A stretch of DNA of 64,000 nucleotides from Symsagittifera roscoffensis (lineage: Eukaryota > Xenacoelomorpha > Acoela > Convolutidae). Below are positions 46,701-56,640 of the stretch, one piece after another. Both the position numbers and the translations under genes were made by a program. The stretch spans positions 15,937,840 to 16,001,839 of the forward strand of contig NC_087070.1 in assembly GCF_963678635.1 (NCBI RefSeq). The letters are read 5' to 3'. The notes beneath the pieces were generated by a model. The model searched no databases, had not been told where the DNA came from, and worked only from the letters and a program-made list of their open reading frames with translations. Numbering within the stretch: position 1 is the first letter of the stretch; the number at the start of each line of letters is the position of its first letter.

Positions 46701-47123
46701 ATTATTTAGGAGATGATCTACAGTTAGTGTGAAAAATTGACTGTGCACTCTCAAATTGAACTTATGGAGGCAGTTATAGTTTAAATCTTTGGTACAAAGT
46801 GTCGACCGGGTCACCGTCACTGCTGAAAAGTAACGGTGTGACGAAGAATGGTCAAATTGTGAACCTAGTTGCAAAAAAAGACCCCGTAGGGGGATGGATG
46901 GCGGATTTGGTAATAATTTATCCGTTTGTTTGTTCAGAGTCTGAACACTAAGCTGAAGGAACTGTCGAATGACCTGAACTCAGTGCGGGAACAGAAGCAG
47001 TTGTCTGACAACGACAAGATCCACCAGGACAACGTGAAGAAAGGACGGGACAAGTATAAGACACTCAACCTCATCCGAAAGGGAAACACGAAGAGCAGAG
47101 TGAACGAATTCGAGGCCATGTGA
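28623..47123 (+). CDS. Moe: Ezrin/radixin/moesin (ERM) family protein, moesin-like, 8 coding exons
   Basis: Membrane-cytoskeleton linker: the FERM domain binds PIP2 and membrane-protein tails, and the C-terminus binds F-actin. Coding exons: 28623-28704, 28964-29205, 29398-29632, 30259-30952, 31583-31718, 40450-40654, 42644-42774 and 46938-47123. They sum to 1911 nt, 636 residues plus TGA, and all phases agree. Residues 1 to about 307 form FERM (T-T-G-K-Q-L-F near 26; K-K-A-P-D-F near 268; R-R-R-K-P-D-T-I-E near 299). About 308-520 is a charged coiled coil. The C-terminal domain ends with D-K-Y-K-T-L (regulatory Thr617) and F-E-A-M. No polyproline stretch is present, so it is moesin-like. It is longer than typical (about 577 residues) because of coiled-coil and linker insertions. 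Merlin is excluded by the intact actin-binding tail. Oddities: a GA donor in intron 1 and a GC donor in intron 6. Confidence 0.95.
28964..29205 (+). CDS. Moe: ERM exon 2
   Basis: Encodes residues 28-108 of FERM lobe F1 and the F1/F2 boundary (L-F-F-L-Q at the end). Acceptor CTTCAG, donor GTAAGT. Confidence 0.95.
29398..29632 (+). CDS. Moe: ERM exon 3
   Basis: Encodes residues 109-186, FERM lobe F2 (V-K-E-A-I-L-N-D, then Y-C-P-P-E). The acceptor follows a T-run ending TTTCAG; the donor is GTATAC. Confidence 0.95.
29865..29992 (+). repeat. Dispersed family C fragment in ERM intron 3
   Basis: It contains ATTGCGATTAGCAAG, TATAGACTTTTTTCGGG and CTTATGATGCTGCTATG in the same order as the 1.2-kb array units (about 32740-32850). 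It is a partial, diverged copy of the same family. Confidence 0.6.
30011..30151. repeat. 141-bp near-perfect palindrome in ERM intron 3
   Basis: The sequence is its own reverse complement around a single central G at 30081 (AGGTCTTTT-G-AAAAGACCT), from AAAAATTAGC at 30011 to GCTAATTTTT ending at 30151. I see one mismatch pair. It would form a 70-bp hairpin in RNA or a cruciform in DNA. Confidence 0.95.
30189..30221 (+). repeat. GCGAAGC-hairpin dispersed motif
   Basis: GCAAGTGGTGCGAA-TCGCAGCTTCGCCTC. Related copies lie at 26840, 36981 and 38683; the 36981 copy shares the preceding CTTTCATCCTATAATTG. Confidence 0.6.
30259..30952 (+). CDS. Moe: ERM exon 4
   Basis: Encodes residues 187-417: the end of F2, lobe F3 and the start of the coiled coil. 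Acceptor GTTCAG, donor GTTGTT (weak). The phase-2 join gives N-R-R-M-I. Confidence 0.95.
31583..31718 (+). CDS. Moe: ERM exon 5
   Basis: Encodes residues 418-463, coiled coil. Acceptor TTCATAG, donor GTGGGA. It is followed by the 8.7-kb repeat-filled intron 5. Confidence 0.9.
32030..36820 (+). repeat. Tandem array of four 1.2-kb units in ERM intron 5
   Basis: Corresponding landmarks (AGTCAAGAAAAACGTGATC) occur near 32040, 33250, 34447 and 35657, giving unit lengths of about 1210, 1197 and 1210 bp. Units 2 and 3 are the most alike; unit 1 is more diverged and unit 4 ends truncated near 36815. Each full unit holds a segment of about 420 bp bounded by inverted repeats (CTGCTATGCAGATGACATGC and its complement; 32821-32850 and 33210-33238 in unit 1). 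It is AT-rich and non-coding. A diverged partial unit lies at 39930-40190. Confidence 0.92.
36981..37012 (+). repeat. GCGAAGC-hairpin dispersed motif
   Basis: CAAGTGGTGCAAAGCTCAGC and following TTCGTCTCTG, a one-to-two base variant of the 30189 and 38683 copies. Confidence 0.55.
37108..38440. repeat. Degenerate repeat region in ERM intron 5
   Basis: A 120-bp direct repeat starting TCCACAGGATCACTTCTAG occurs at about 37169 and 38086. Between and after these, AGCGGCTACGCCC-like motifs recur at about 37766, 37938, 38208 and 38368, each preceded by a TTCAATC-containing segment. No coding frame is seen. Family C start sequence (TGTGATAAGCAAG) lies at 37108. Confidence 0.6.
38683..38715 (+). repeat. 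GCGAAGC-hairpin dispersed motif
   Basis: GCAAGTGGTGCGAAGCTC followed by TGCTTCGCCTCTGTG; the arms GCGAAGC and GCTTCGC pair around a short loop. Confidence 0.6.
38716..40449 (+). other. Distal part of ERM intron 5
   Basis: Non-coding. It contains a diverged partial copy of the 1.2-kb unit (about 39930-40190) and a motif ACTCTTATATAGGTC (about 39826) that also occurs near 31918 and 41497. No alternative exon is evident. Confidence 0.5.
40450..40654 (+). CDS. Moe: ERM exon 6
   Basis: Encodes residues 464-531: coiled-coil end (E-E-M-E-R-K-L, Q-rich) and linker. Acceptor TTGCTAG, donor CAG/GCTAGT (GC type). Reading on would hit TAG two codons later. Confidence 0.9.
40655..42132 (+). other. ERM intron 6, proximal part
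   Basis: Non-coding apart from frames without motifs. It includes a copy of the CTCTTATATAG-containing repeat near 41497. Confidence 0.4.
42133..42440 (-). mobile_element. hAT-like MITE copy, inverted, in ERM intron 6
   Basis: In reverse orientation to 27775-28183 and 50899-51235, it shares GGCGCGC-type and poly-C landmarks (a run of C near 42420) and a worn GCGGATTTAGGGG end near 42135. It is diverged and non-coding. Confidence 0.5.
42644..42774 (+). CDS. Moe: ERM exon 7
   Basis: Encodes the end of the linker and the start of the C-terminal domain (D-E-N-E-V, then S-S-E-G-V). Acceptor TTTGTAG, donor GTACGA. Confidence 0.9.
42862..42960 (+). repeat. Dispersed family C fragment in ERM intron 7
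   Basis: CCCTTGCGATTAGAAATGG, then TATTGCAATCGGGTACTA and TTTTTTTCCGCGTAAATAAC; same order as the 37108 and 55019 copies. Confidence 0.6.
42998..43070 (+). repeat. tRNA-derived SINE-like fragment
   Basis: TAGCCTGGAGGTAA (43003) resembles a pol III A box, and GGTTTGAATCTG (43046) a B box, about 40 bp apart. Similar pieces lie at 23108-23155 and 52480-52550. It cannot be folded into a convincing functional tRNA. Confidence 0.35.
43437..44280 (+). repeat. Longer diverged family C copy in ERM intron 7
   Basis: It starts ACGATTGCGATTAACAAGC and TATAGACTTTTTACGGG. Later parts (about 44150-44240: TTAAGCTCTCGG, then GTGGATACTATTTGG and ACAGTACATG) correspond to 55330-55440 and to array units near 33050. 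Non-coding. Confidence 0.5.
44540..44958 (+). repeat. Purine-rich minisatellite in ERM intron 7
   Basis: Irregular 20-25 bp units built on GAGGAGCAGCAAGGCAGGGC, best ordered at 44570-44720 and decaying to the right. The bias is strong: G-rich on +, C-rich on -. It creates spurious proline/leucine/cysteine-rich frames on the minus strand. Confidence 0.9.
44959..45585 (+). repeat. CCAT-type tetranucleotide satellite in ERM intron 7
   Basis: About 630 bp of degenerate CATC/CCAT repeats with interspersed CAGC, directly abutting the purine-rich minisatellite. Frames through it (rich in H, P, S and I) are artefacts. Confidence 0.92.
45586..46937 (+). other. Distal part of ERM intron 7
   Basis: AT-rich non-coding DNA. 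A 99-codon minus-strand frame (46575-46874) has no recognisable motif and is taken as chance. Confidence 0.4.
46938..47123 (+). CDS. Moe: ERM exon 8 (last coding exon)
   Basis: Encodes residues 576-636, the F-actin-binding tail, with R-D-K-Y-K-T-L and the terminal E-F-E-A-M followed by TGA. Acceptor GTTCAG. Confidence 0.95.
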   Translation, partial: SLNTKLKELSNDLNSVREQKQLSDNDKIHQDNVKKGRDKYKTLNLIRKGNTKSRVNEFEAM

Positions 47124-50100
47124 ATCAGCATCAGGAAGCAGCATCATAACCATAATGAAAAAAAAAACATGTGAACAACACGTGAAAAACAGAACAAATT
47201 ACAAGACATACACTTGATGATATTAATAATAACCTAATCTTATACAGATAAAAGGATATTGACTAATGACTAAAGCAAAATTACGATAGAAACACACAAA
47301 ACATGAAGATAATTGTTAGATTTTTCCCTGTAACCTGGTGATGCTAAATCTCGAGGTTCGATTGATACTTGACAAATTTTTTGTTACAATGGGCGGCCAA
47401 GTTTTGATCAAGGCTTTTAAATTTCACCTATGCGTTTTTTGAGGAGGGAAAAATCGTGAAAAAATATGTTTCTATCGTTCAAAACACGACGTGTTATCAT
47501 ATACCGTTTGGTTTGTCGTGAGTGTTTTTTGTGCGATTCCGATTTGATTTGATAGTCTAACACGAACTAACTAATTTCTTCTTTTGCGCTGTGATTAATT
47601 ATTCGATCCTATCTATTCTCTTCGCTTTTGTTACTATATCTCCTTGGAAAGTCTTATTGTGATAAAGGTTTTCGTGAAATCAACATTTGGAAAATTTGAA
47701 TAATATCTATTTCTACTTTCTTGAATCAAACTTTTCTTTGTCAGAAGAAATTCTTTTTTTAGCTGAAATTCTGAAACCTGTTGTATCATGTCAGGAAGTG
47801 GAATAATTGCGTGTGTGAAATTTGAACATCTCACAACAAGTAATTGTATTATCTATCAATCGATGCCTGTGCTATCAGTTGTTTAAAACAGACCCATTTT
47901 GGCGCTCTTTGAATACAATGGTCCTACATGAGCAACCAAAACTCCATCCATGTGATCGACTCATCTTAATTGAAATCATTAGTTGTTCATTTTAGCCTCA
48001 AAACAAGAAGGCGAAATATGATTGACGCGACAATTCAAACTTAAATATACAATTTTTTGTAATGCGTTCGCTCCGTGCAGAAAAAATATTCCAAAACAGA
48101 AGTATTCGAAAAACATACTGAAATTTTGGTTCGAGAAAGAACTGCTTTTTGGAACTTAAATAAAACTTAACATCGATCTTCAACTACTTGTTAAATCTTT
48201 AATTGAATTTTGTCGCGTCAAGTATGCCTGGTTTGGCCTTAAAACCAAAATGACCTTAATAACATCTGACCTCGATCACCAAACCATACGATTTACCACA
48301 CCTACTATACAAAAGAACCCATTAAATATCCGAATAAATTATTTGCTACTTTACATGTAATGAGTGGGTGGTCTTTGCTAGAAAACATAGTTGATTGAAT
48401 TAAATTTTACATGCGATTTGAATGGCCTTAGTGTAAAACGAAAGATGGTAAATGTTGGTGACGCTTCAGTTAATCATAGTAGCTTCTCTACTCGTCTATT
48501 TTTGTCTCAGAATTTCTATCTTTTTGATACTATTTCCAATGCCGCTATTTCCACTCTTTTAAAATATTTTATTGCTACAAATATAGAACAAAGATAGGTT
48601 GTAATTCATCTGCAGCGTGAATAAAATGCATCTGGTATGAACGTTTGTTCCAAATCTGTTCAAACATGATTCAATCGGTCTGACCTGCTACGATAGAATC
48701 TAGTTCATCTTAAAATTGAATTGAATATTTTCAAATAGTGGTTTGTTTACAGAACCCGTTCAACTGTCGTTCACAAAGTTTACAATTAGACCGGTCTCTT
48801 TATTTTTTAAAACATCAAGTATCTTACTGCATAGCTCATCAACTTGAAGATTTTCATTTTTTGCAGACCTCGAGAATAACATTAACATGACATGAACACC
48901 AAAATTTCATTTGCTTCAATCGAGGCTAAACATTAGATGACTTATTTGCTCATAACTGAAAATCTTGATGCTAATCTTAGACATCGGATTAGAAAATGAA
49001 AGACAGAAACTAAGAAGTATGCAAATCGTAGGTTGGATCGAATTGGTTCATGTTGGTATTGATAATAAATATTACGAATGATCAAACCAACTTGGTATGT
49101 TGTCACGAGTAAGATTTATTCTGAGTAATTGCGAACCTTTTGGAAAAATAAATTTCTCGATGAATTGTTCAGCGGAGTTTCATGCATTGCATTGTTAATC
49201 TTGTCCATTTTAGTCATCAATATAGCGATAAATAATCTGAAAAATCTGACGTTTAATAGTTTGAAAACTCACCATTATAAGTTTATACGACTATTGAAAA
49301 GTACATAAATTTAGGAATTGAGTTCTGATTAATTTCACTTGACGCAAATGTGTTAGTTACCAATCAAACCTTCAGTTAGGTGCAAATGTGTTATTTTTAC
49401 TGAATCCAATCCAAACGTATCCTAAGCCAAATGCCCTCCTAGCATATCCCCAGGCAGTGCTGTTTCCATTCTTACCCTTTTGTGGCCTTCTATTCCATTA
49501 ATATATCATTACCAGTTTATAATGCTATGATAACTTATTAACTAATAAGTTTCGGTATTTTTGGTTATTTTCAGTTCTGCCCTTTTTTGAAGCACATTTT
49601 GATAAATTGACCCAATCAGTTTGCGAATTGGACGAAATGTTTTTGAGTTTAACTAGTGTATAAATTTTTGAGACAACACAAGAGTTTCTGATCTAGATTT
49701 ATATATCCAAGAACAAAGTACAAAGAACGCTTGTGAATTGTCTTAAAGTTCTGACTTTAATGTGTAATTAGTTTCTACAGTTAACCGTTGAAATGTAGAG
49801 TGAAATGCTCAAATTTGGTGTTAAGAGTTCGATTTATTATTGATAATTTACAGTTTGTATTCTAAATTTTTTATAACCGAAGTCAAATTTTTAGGAAACA
49901 TGTAGTTCTGTTAAAGTGTTTGAAGAGAGCGCAGAAAAATGAGGGTAAAAATCACATAACGCATTTTCTTGCATTTTATTACGCCATACATGATTGAGCG
50001 GATTATCAGATTAAAGACTTCTCGGTCGTGGTCCGATCGATATTTTGAAAAATCCAAAAATTTGTCGAAAATTTTCCCTTTTTATGCCATAATAATAGAT

Positions 50101-50898
50101 CATGCCGTAAGATAAAAACATCTATATTTTTTCTAGGCTAGTTTTCAGTCCTTCCTACATGTACATAAACAACAAAAATTTGATGAACAAATTCAACAAA
50201 ATGATTTTTCATTTTTTTTTTGAAAATTTAGATTGAAACTGTTTGTGCTACTTGCACAGCAACCGGCTACTTTTGTTTGCGTATTCGATTAGTAAAAAAT
50301 TACCATTTTTGGCTGTGATTTTTTCTGAATATTTAAATGCTACCCATTGACATTCGCTGGGATTTCTGGCTTCGAAAATAGTTGATTTTTTATACTTTCC
50401 TTGCGTCGACCAAAAATTTTTTGAGCTCTCCTAAAAACACTATAAAGAGCTTTTTTGCTTAAAATATCTTCAGGCGAGTTGTGAAAACAATAGGTCAATA
50501 AATTTTTTCGGCAAAACTACTTCTAAAAAACAATGCTAATATTTCAACAATTTTAAGTGGTATTGAGAATAATGAATAAATTAGCAGCGCTCTCCAATGC
50601 AATGCATCAACAGAAAATTACTTTTTAAAAATGAATTTAGCGAAGTCTGCCCGGTTGTTTAATTAGAATAGCGAATGGCAGAAAATTAGCATAAACTTAA
50701 CGGTACACATGTAGAAACCTTTTTTTGGATTTTTGTTGGATGATACATCTGTTCGTTTTTAAATGTTGACGGTGAAATTTTTATCAAGCTTGTGATGTTA
50801 AGTTGTTTTATCCCAATAATTGGTAGGTAAATCTGACTTCGGGCTTGCTATCCTGAACCGATATTTGATTGTGTTCAATGTCATTTTGATAGCATTCA
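47124..50898 (+). other. ERM 3' UTR and downstream non-coding DNA
   Basis: No further exon or gene is recognised. AATAAA hexamers occur near 48159, 48331 and 48617, any of which could serve the ERM transcript; none is close to the stop codon. A segment with GTGCTACTTGC and ACCGG near 50244 resembles one near 45707. Confidence 0.4.
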
Positions 50899-51235
50899 TC
50901 CAGGGGTGAATCTAGGATTTTCTCGAGAGGGGGGGGGCGGATGTTCAAAAAACTTTCAATTTCAAAAAACTTTCAATTTTTTAGCTTAGGTCGAACAAAT
51001 TGATTTTCCGAGATCTCCCAAGGCACTAAAAAAGACCCTATTTTAGTCAAATTTTCTGCGCCGCAGTCAAAAATTTGAAAAACAGCAGGCCAAAAAAATC
51101 GTGTTTTTTTGGCGCGCGCTCCTCCCTCAAAAAATTGTATTTATTAGCGCCAAAGGCGCCTTTGGAAAAATTTTAGGGTACCTCGCCAAAAATATATATC
51201 TCAAAAATGTACAAAAGGGGACCCGCTGCTGTACT
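50899..51235 (+). mobile_element. hAT-like MITE copy
   Basis: It begins CAGGGGTGAATCTAGGATTTT-like, with a G-run, and carries AAAAAGACCCTATTTTAG and TTTTTGGCGCGCGCTCC, in the same order as 27775-28183. A short GGCGCC palindrome lies near 51155. Non-coding. Confidence 0.6.
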
Positions 51236-51659
51236 AACTAGATTCTTCTCAAGCAAATCTTTGATTTTTAATTTGCCGCTTATTTTTGTGTCTTGTCCAA
51301 TTTTAATCGTAATAGCTTTCCTTACTCTGTCTGTGAAATCAATCATATAAAGTAAACAATAAAACAGGTCTTTTTACTGAACCCTGACCACTCCGCACTT
51401 CAGTTTTTTAACACTGGAATTTTGCTTGTCAAATACAGCGAATTGTTTTCCAAAAGAAAAATATTGTTTGAATAATTCATGCATTTTACCTCTTGAGCCG
51501 TATTTGTAACATTTTTGCAGTATAACTGAAAACTTTTGATAAATCTTAAAAAATGTTATGCGTTGGCGCTTGTTAATGTTTGCATTCTATAAAATTTTCA
51601 AACTTTTCATTTATTGCATTATTCGTAGACCTTTTATTTTAATATCCAAAGTTTGACGA
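51236..51659. other. Non-coding AT-rich DNA
   Basis: Nothing recognisable; probably the 3' flank of the LINE fragment that lies on the minus strand to the right. Confidence 0.3.
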
Positions 51660-52075
51660 CTAATTTTTTGTACAGAATTTAGCAAACTTTTGAATAGTTT
51701 CGTTTCAAAACTTCCGTCCAGAGTTTATAGAAGTGAAATAGGACGGTAATTGAAGCGAATTGCTTCACTGCCTCCCTTATGAATAGGGATAAATTCATTA
51801 AACATCAAGATAATCAGTAACACTAATTTCACTAACCTCAACTGCTTAATTAAAATTAGCAAAGTTGAAATTGCTTGTGATTTTTGTTTTACCATGTTCT
51901 CTTGTAAAAGCAGTCGCAATTGATGTAAAATTTACACTCAGCAGGTCTAATTTTTCCATCAGTTCTTCGCCTTGCACTGTGCTAGCGTTGATATCAATTT
52001 TGAAGTCACCGCTAAATAATTGTTGCCTCAATATCAAATAAAGAGCCATAATAATGTCCTTAATTATATCCTCAA
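51660..52075 (-). pseudogene. LINE fragment: endonuclease and RT motifs
   Basis: Minus-strand frames give S-G-D-F-K-I-D-I (near 52005), the form of the G-D-F-N block of apurinic-type LINE endonucleases, followed by a normal-looking end of that domain (F-T-R-E-H-G). In an overlapping frame, F-I-P-I-H-K-G-G and F-N-Y-R-P-I-S-L-L (51725-51790) are the start of a LINE RT. The sequence between the two domains is missing, so this is an internally deleted, 5'- and 3'-truncated relic of a Jockey/CR1/I-type element. Confidence 0.7.
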
Positions 52076-52599
52076 ACTTTCGAGTTGGCGGTTTTTAATT
52101 GTTTAGTTTTATGCCAAATTGTGTTTTTGGTTTTCGGCAATTGAAGTTTCTTTTTTATCAATTTTGTTTCATTTTTACAATGAGTTTCTACACTTTCTCC
52201 TTTTCCTCTACTTCCGTTCAAATGGCAACAAGAGTTGCATTTATGATTTCAAAAAATTGAAAAAATATAGGACATCCAACTCCTCGCAGCAATTTGTGGT
52301 TGTCACATGACAGCTACCGAAAAAAAAAACGAGAAATAATTTGCCAGAATCTGATAAGAAATGCTCCGAAAATTGTTTCAAATAGCAGTCAATTATCATA
52401 ATAACTTGCTTACAAGGCGTTTAGATAGCTTATTTGTTTCATTACTAACAAATTTTTTAGCTAATAATTTAAATCGTTTGGTGCAAACAAACCCTCCGTG
52501 CTCTGGTTGATGGACCTCAGGGCTTCGATTTTGACCAGGATCTATTTTTTCTGCGAATTGAAGTTTTCCGCTTAAGAAGTATATGTAGTACTATCTTTT
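52076..52599. other. Non-coding stretch with SINE-like fragment
   Basis: No gene. 52480-52550 has CAGGGCTTCGATTTTGACC, resembling the 43003 SINE-like piece. Confidence 0.35.
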
Positions 52600-54608
52600 G
52601 GTTACCTGTCATTTTGCCCCAAGTCAACTTGTCCCAGCCCAACTTGTCCGATTCCAACTTGCCCCAGATGACAACTTGTCCAATGCCATCTTGTCCCATA
52701 TAATAAAAAATGAAACTTGCCCCAGATTCTTTGATATCCTCGTAGAACATAATGTCGGCATAAAAATGTTGAATAATTAAGCTTAAAACAAAATGCGGAA
52801 TCATTTAAACATGCGCTGAATCAAAATGAGTTCAAAGCATGCATGAACAAAATGAAAGCGGCAAAATTTCAATGCAATTTTCATGTCGAGTTAAATATTT
52901 CAAAAGGTTCATTGCTGATTTTGTAAGCTTCTATAGCATAGTTAATAGTGCTCAACACTCTTAATCAAGAAGTCAAAAGATCAAAACTTGAAGTCAAAAA
53001 ATTTTAGTATGAAATCGATGAAATGGAAAACTGCAGGTACTGCCTCGCCCCTTAAACCCCCCTACACTTGGTAACCCAGAATAGGGGGCGGAGTGAGGGA
53101 AAGAGCAAAATTATTGCAGTATTGGCCTTTATCATCTCTCAAAATTTGGACCCTGTACGATAGCGGTGATTTTTTAAGTGGTGATTTTTTAAAAATCAAT
53201 TAAAAATTCAACAAAATGCCGACAATTAAGTGGAAATTATGCAGACAATTTAAAAATTACGAAAGAGTTAAATGCGCTAGTGCATAAAATAGTCAACAAC
53301 AAGGTCTTTGTTGAAATTACTAGAAGTGTTTTGGATTTTTTCATGAATGTCCCGATATTTCTCCCTAAATATATGGGTGGCTCCCTTGAAATAATGCTGT
53401 CACTCCAAGATGCCAACCTTCAACGGCGTTTGTCGTTCGTATCAAGCCTTCCGCTGCTTCTTGGGAATGGTTCCAGAGACTCATAGGGAATAACGGTTGC
53501 CTGCTGTTCCGCCCTATTGTTTCGCCCTTTATATAATTTCTCTGAAAGTATGAGGCAATTTCGTCAATTTTATCTGACAGGCATTGCTCAAGATCTAATC
53601 TGTCCACCACAGGCTCAATCTCCTCAATGTCGTTCTCGAACGATTGTTACACTAAATCAGTTGGAACAAAACTGAGAGCGGGTATTAAACGCAGTGCCAA
53701 GCTTAGCTCACAGTTGTTTTCATAGGCTTTTTTAAGCCTAGCTCGTTAATTTTTTTCGAAAAAGGCCTGTCTTTAATGATTGGCAAGGACAGGACCTAGT
53801 TCTGTTTCTGGCGGTTAAAAGTTCTGTTTATTGCTGCACGACTGGGCAAGGACAATTGAACAGCTTTCTCATCAGTTACTTCCTGGAGACAAGTGGCAAT
53901 TATACTACTATTAACAGGTACAATTTGCTGCCTGGCCTCTTTTTTCATTTGATGTATGATCTGGTTTGCCTCAATTTTCCCAGGTCTAACATCGTGGCTG
54001 TGCTCATTTTTTGTTGAGACAAGTTCATCTCCTGCTGTGACGGTGAGCATGCGGCATTCGTGTGAACTGTATCTTGCGCATCTCCAGTGCTCAGTAGTTT
54101 TTGTGGTCTGCTTTTTTGTGAAATCATGCCCGTCAATAATTAGCGTTCGTTTGTTTCGTTGAGATATTCACCACGTAAGTTGACTCATAGTATTTATATT
54201 GAAGTATTTATGTTGAAGTTTTTATGTGGATGTTTAAGAACGAAATGGTAAACAATGAAGCAAAATGAGAGAACAGCCGTGTTTCATTTTGTTTCAAAGG
54301 CGCTTATTGTAGATTATTGTCAAAGTTTGGCTTGTAATTACCAAAAATTATGGTTTTTAGGCTCAGCATCGAATATTTTCGATTAGAGTCTTTTGTTATC
54401 TCAAAACGAGTCCAGTGTATATTAGCACTTGCTGGTCCTCAAATTGAACATCAATGAATAAAGTAAAAGTGTTAAGTATGGGATAAAACGGCATAGGACA
54501 AAATGTCATGTGGGGCAAGTTGGCATAGTACAAGTTGCCATGTAGGGCAAGTTAGTAAAGGACGAGTTGGCATAGGGCCAATTGACTTGGGGCAAATAGT
54601 CCGGACAC
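52600..54608. mobile_element. MULE-type DNA transposon with FLYWCH-domain relic
   Basis: The ends are inverted repeats built from short internal copies: TTGCCCCAAGTCAACTTG then CAACTTGTCC units at 52611-52700, mirrored by ACGAGTTGG and GACTTGGGGCAAAT at 54500-54597. Inside, on the minus strand, is a worn coding region with a FLYWCH finger and a MULE-type C-terminal motif. The element is about 2 kb, with most of the transposase middle deleted. Confidence 0.75.
53365..54190 (-). pseudogene. FLYWCH-MULE transposase relic
   Basis: Minus-strand reading from about 54170: D-G-H-D-F-T, then H-W-R-C-A-R-Y, H-E-C-R-M, and N-E-H-S-H-D. These are the W-x-C, C and H-x-H positions of a FLYWCH zinc finger, complete in one frame (about 54155-53980). 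The frame continues to a stop at 53796. A second piece (53365-53610) has T-T-N-A-V-E-G-W-H and ends S-H-P, the conserved tail motif of MULE-type proteins that carry FLYWCH domains. The DDE core between them is absent. Confidence 0.7.
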
Positions 54609-55018
54609 CCTATCTTTTGTCTGCTCATTTTTTGTCGGCAGATTTGACACAGGGAAAATTGTTTGACAAAGTAGACGTTGTTTCCGGTTTACTAAGCGTC
54701 AATTTTATGGTCTCAAATTTTGCTGGTAATTGAGCTCTAACAAATTTACTGACAATTTCTCTATTTATTTTATTCTCGATTCCAAAGCTGTTTTGTTTTG
54801 GTTTTTAATTTTCCTGTTAGTACCAAGTAACCAATGAACAAAGTCTGGCGTCTAAAATTGTTATCTCAACTGTGATTTTATTTGATTGAAAATTAATTTT
54901 TTGACAAACGATGTTCTCCTGTTTCATAAATGATTCCTTTGGATGGACTATTTTAGCAAATGAGCAATTTTGAATAAGTGTATTAGAGTATTGATGGATT
55001 AAGTCTAGTTTTATTTTT
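54609..55018. other. Non-coding spacer
   Basis: No supported gene or repeat. Confidence 0.3.
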
Positions 55019-55560
55019 ACCCTTGTGATAAACAAGGGTATTGCAATCAGGTTCTAGACTTTTTCCCGTGAATAACTCGAAGCACAGGACGCCTCCCGGT
55101 CCTGGACTTCTACTCATCTTCACCCTCATTGCAAATCAAATCCTCTTTCTCTCTGTTGCAAATAATGCTATGGTTTCGAGTTTCTTGGTATTTTGATTCT
55201 CATTGCTTTTTATGTTGGTTGTAATGTTCCCAAATCGATTTGTTGAAAAAACTTTTGTATTTTTTGTCCTGTTTTCCCGCTTAATCACTTTTACACGGCA
55301 CTTTGAGTTTTTGGCTGATGGTTTTTTGGCTTTATTGTTGTCAACTAAGCTCTCAATTTAGTTTTCGAAATGTGTTTACCTTTTTGACTTCAGTATATTT
55401 ATTACACTCGTGGATACTATATGGGCAGTACATATTTTTTTAAATCAATTTTGTTTTGCCGAAATATTTCGGTTGAGTTTCAGCTTATTGGCTGCCGGCT
55501 TTCATTCCGTCGGTTTATATACAATTTATCTTATTTCTGCAAATGTCAGATATTTTTATG
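55019..55560 (+). repeat. Dispersed family C copy with terminal hairpin
   Basis: It starts ACCCTTGTGATAAACAAGGG, a hairpin with 8-bp arms and a 5-base loop, then TATTGCAATCAGG, TCTAGACTTTTTCCCGTG and AATAACTC. Later blocks match 44150-44240 and the ERM intron 5 array. It is the best-preserved family start in the window. Confidence 0.65.
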
Positions 55561-56640
55561 AAATAGATATGACCCTGGTGTCAAATTTTTGAATCCCATA
55601 ATTCAAAACCTTGGGATCTCTTAAAATTACTTCATTTTTCTCGATCAGTTTTTCTCATGTAACATTTTTGTAAGTCCTTTTTATCAGTTCTTGAGCGTCA
55701 TGCTGGTTTAACTTTGTACTTCTGTGTTAAAAGCCTACTTTTACGGCTGGTAGCTTTTTCGATTAATTTTCTCGAATTTTGAAATAATTTTTAAGCACTG
55801 CTCGAAATGTTTGATATGCTTATGACCCAAATATTTTTGATGAAATTACTAAACAAAAAATTGGAAGCCACTAAACACTAAGTTATGAGAACAAAAAAAC
55901 TAGAAGAACAGAAGCAACCTAAAAGTTTCGGTAACTCAAATAACAATCAGAAAAATAAGCTGCTGCTACGGTAGCCCGATACAATCCTCCATTTGAAAAA
56001 AAGCGCACCAGTAAATCAGCGACTGTGGGCTAGTGGTAATTTGTTTCCCTATGCAGCGTTATGTTGTGAATTCATAACTTCCTAGTACGCTGCTGTTTTG
56101 TTTTCTGCTGTTTGTTGTTGCATCTTCCAAGGAACTTGATCTACTCTTTTATTGTTCCGACTTTCGATACGAAAGTAACGGAATATTTGTGCTCGGGGTG
56201 GGGTTTTTTTTCTTCAGACAAATTTCGACTTTTTAACTAGACATTTTAGACGGAATTTTTAAATATCATTCGAAAGGTATTGTTGCCCTGAGCTTAAATT
56301 TGAAAAAATATTTCACCTGTGATTATTTTTCGTGAAGTTATGGGGGTTTAAAGATTGCCATTTTGGCCAATTTGGGACAATTAACGCGCGATATACTTCG
56401 AGCTATTAACGCGTAAACGAGATTTAATCCGTCTTAGAAATCGTTCCAATTTGGTTCAAGGAAGCTTATATGCCTTAATTGATTTGTTAATAGGAGCGAA
56501 ATCTATCTTTTAGTACTTGTGATGACGTGTGGGGTGATGATTTTTTTTAAATCAAATTTTAGAAATAAAAATTTCATTTTTTTAATTACATTTAATTTTT
56601 TAATGTTATTACTGCTCCATGAAACTTAAAAAGCAGTCGG
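55561..56640. other. Non-coding AT-rich DNA
   Basis: No gene. A GGGCTAGTGGTAA box near 56028 resembles a pol III A box, but no B box of normal form follows. Confidence 0.35.

Noticed and set aside
46575-46874. 99-codon minus-strand frame in ERM intron 7
   Set aside because: No motif, AT-rich composition and intronic position; chance ORF.
28623-47123. Merlin (NF2) instead of ERM
   Set aside because: The C-terminal actin-binding segment with D-K-Y-K-T-L and the terminal F-E-A-M is retained, which merlin lacks.
56020-56100. tRNA gene suggested by GGGCTAGTGGTAA
   Set aside because: No B box at proper spacing and no cloverleaf can be drawn.
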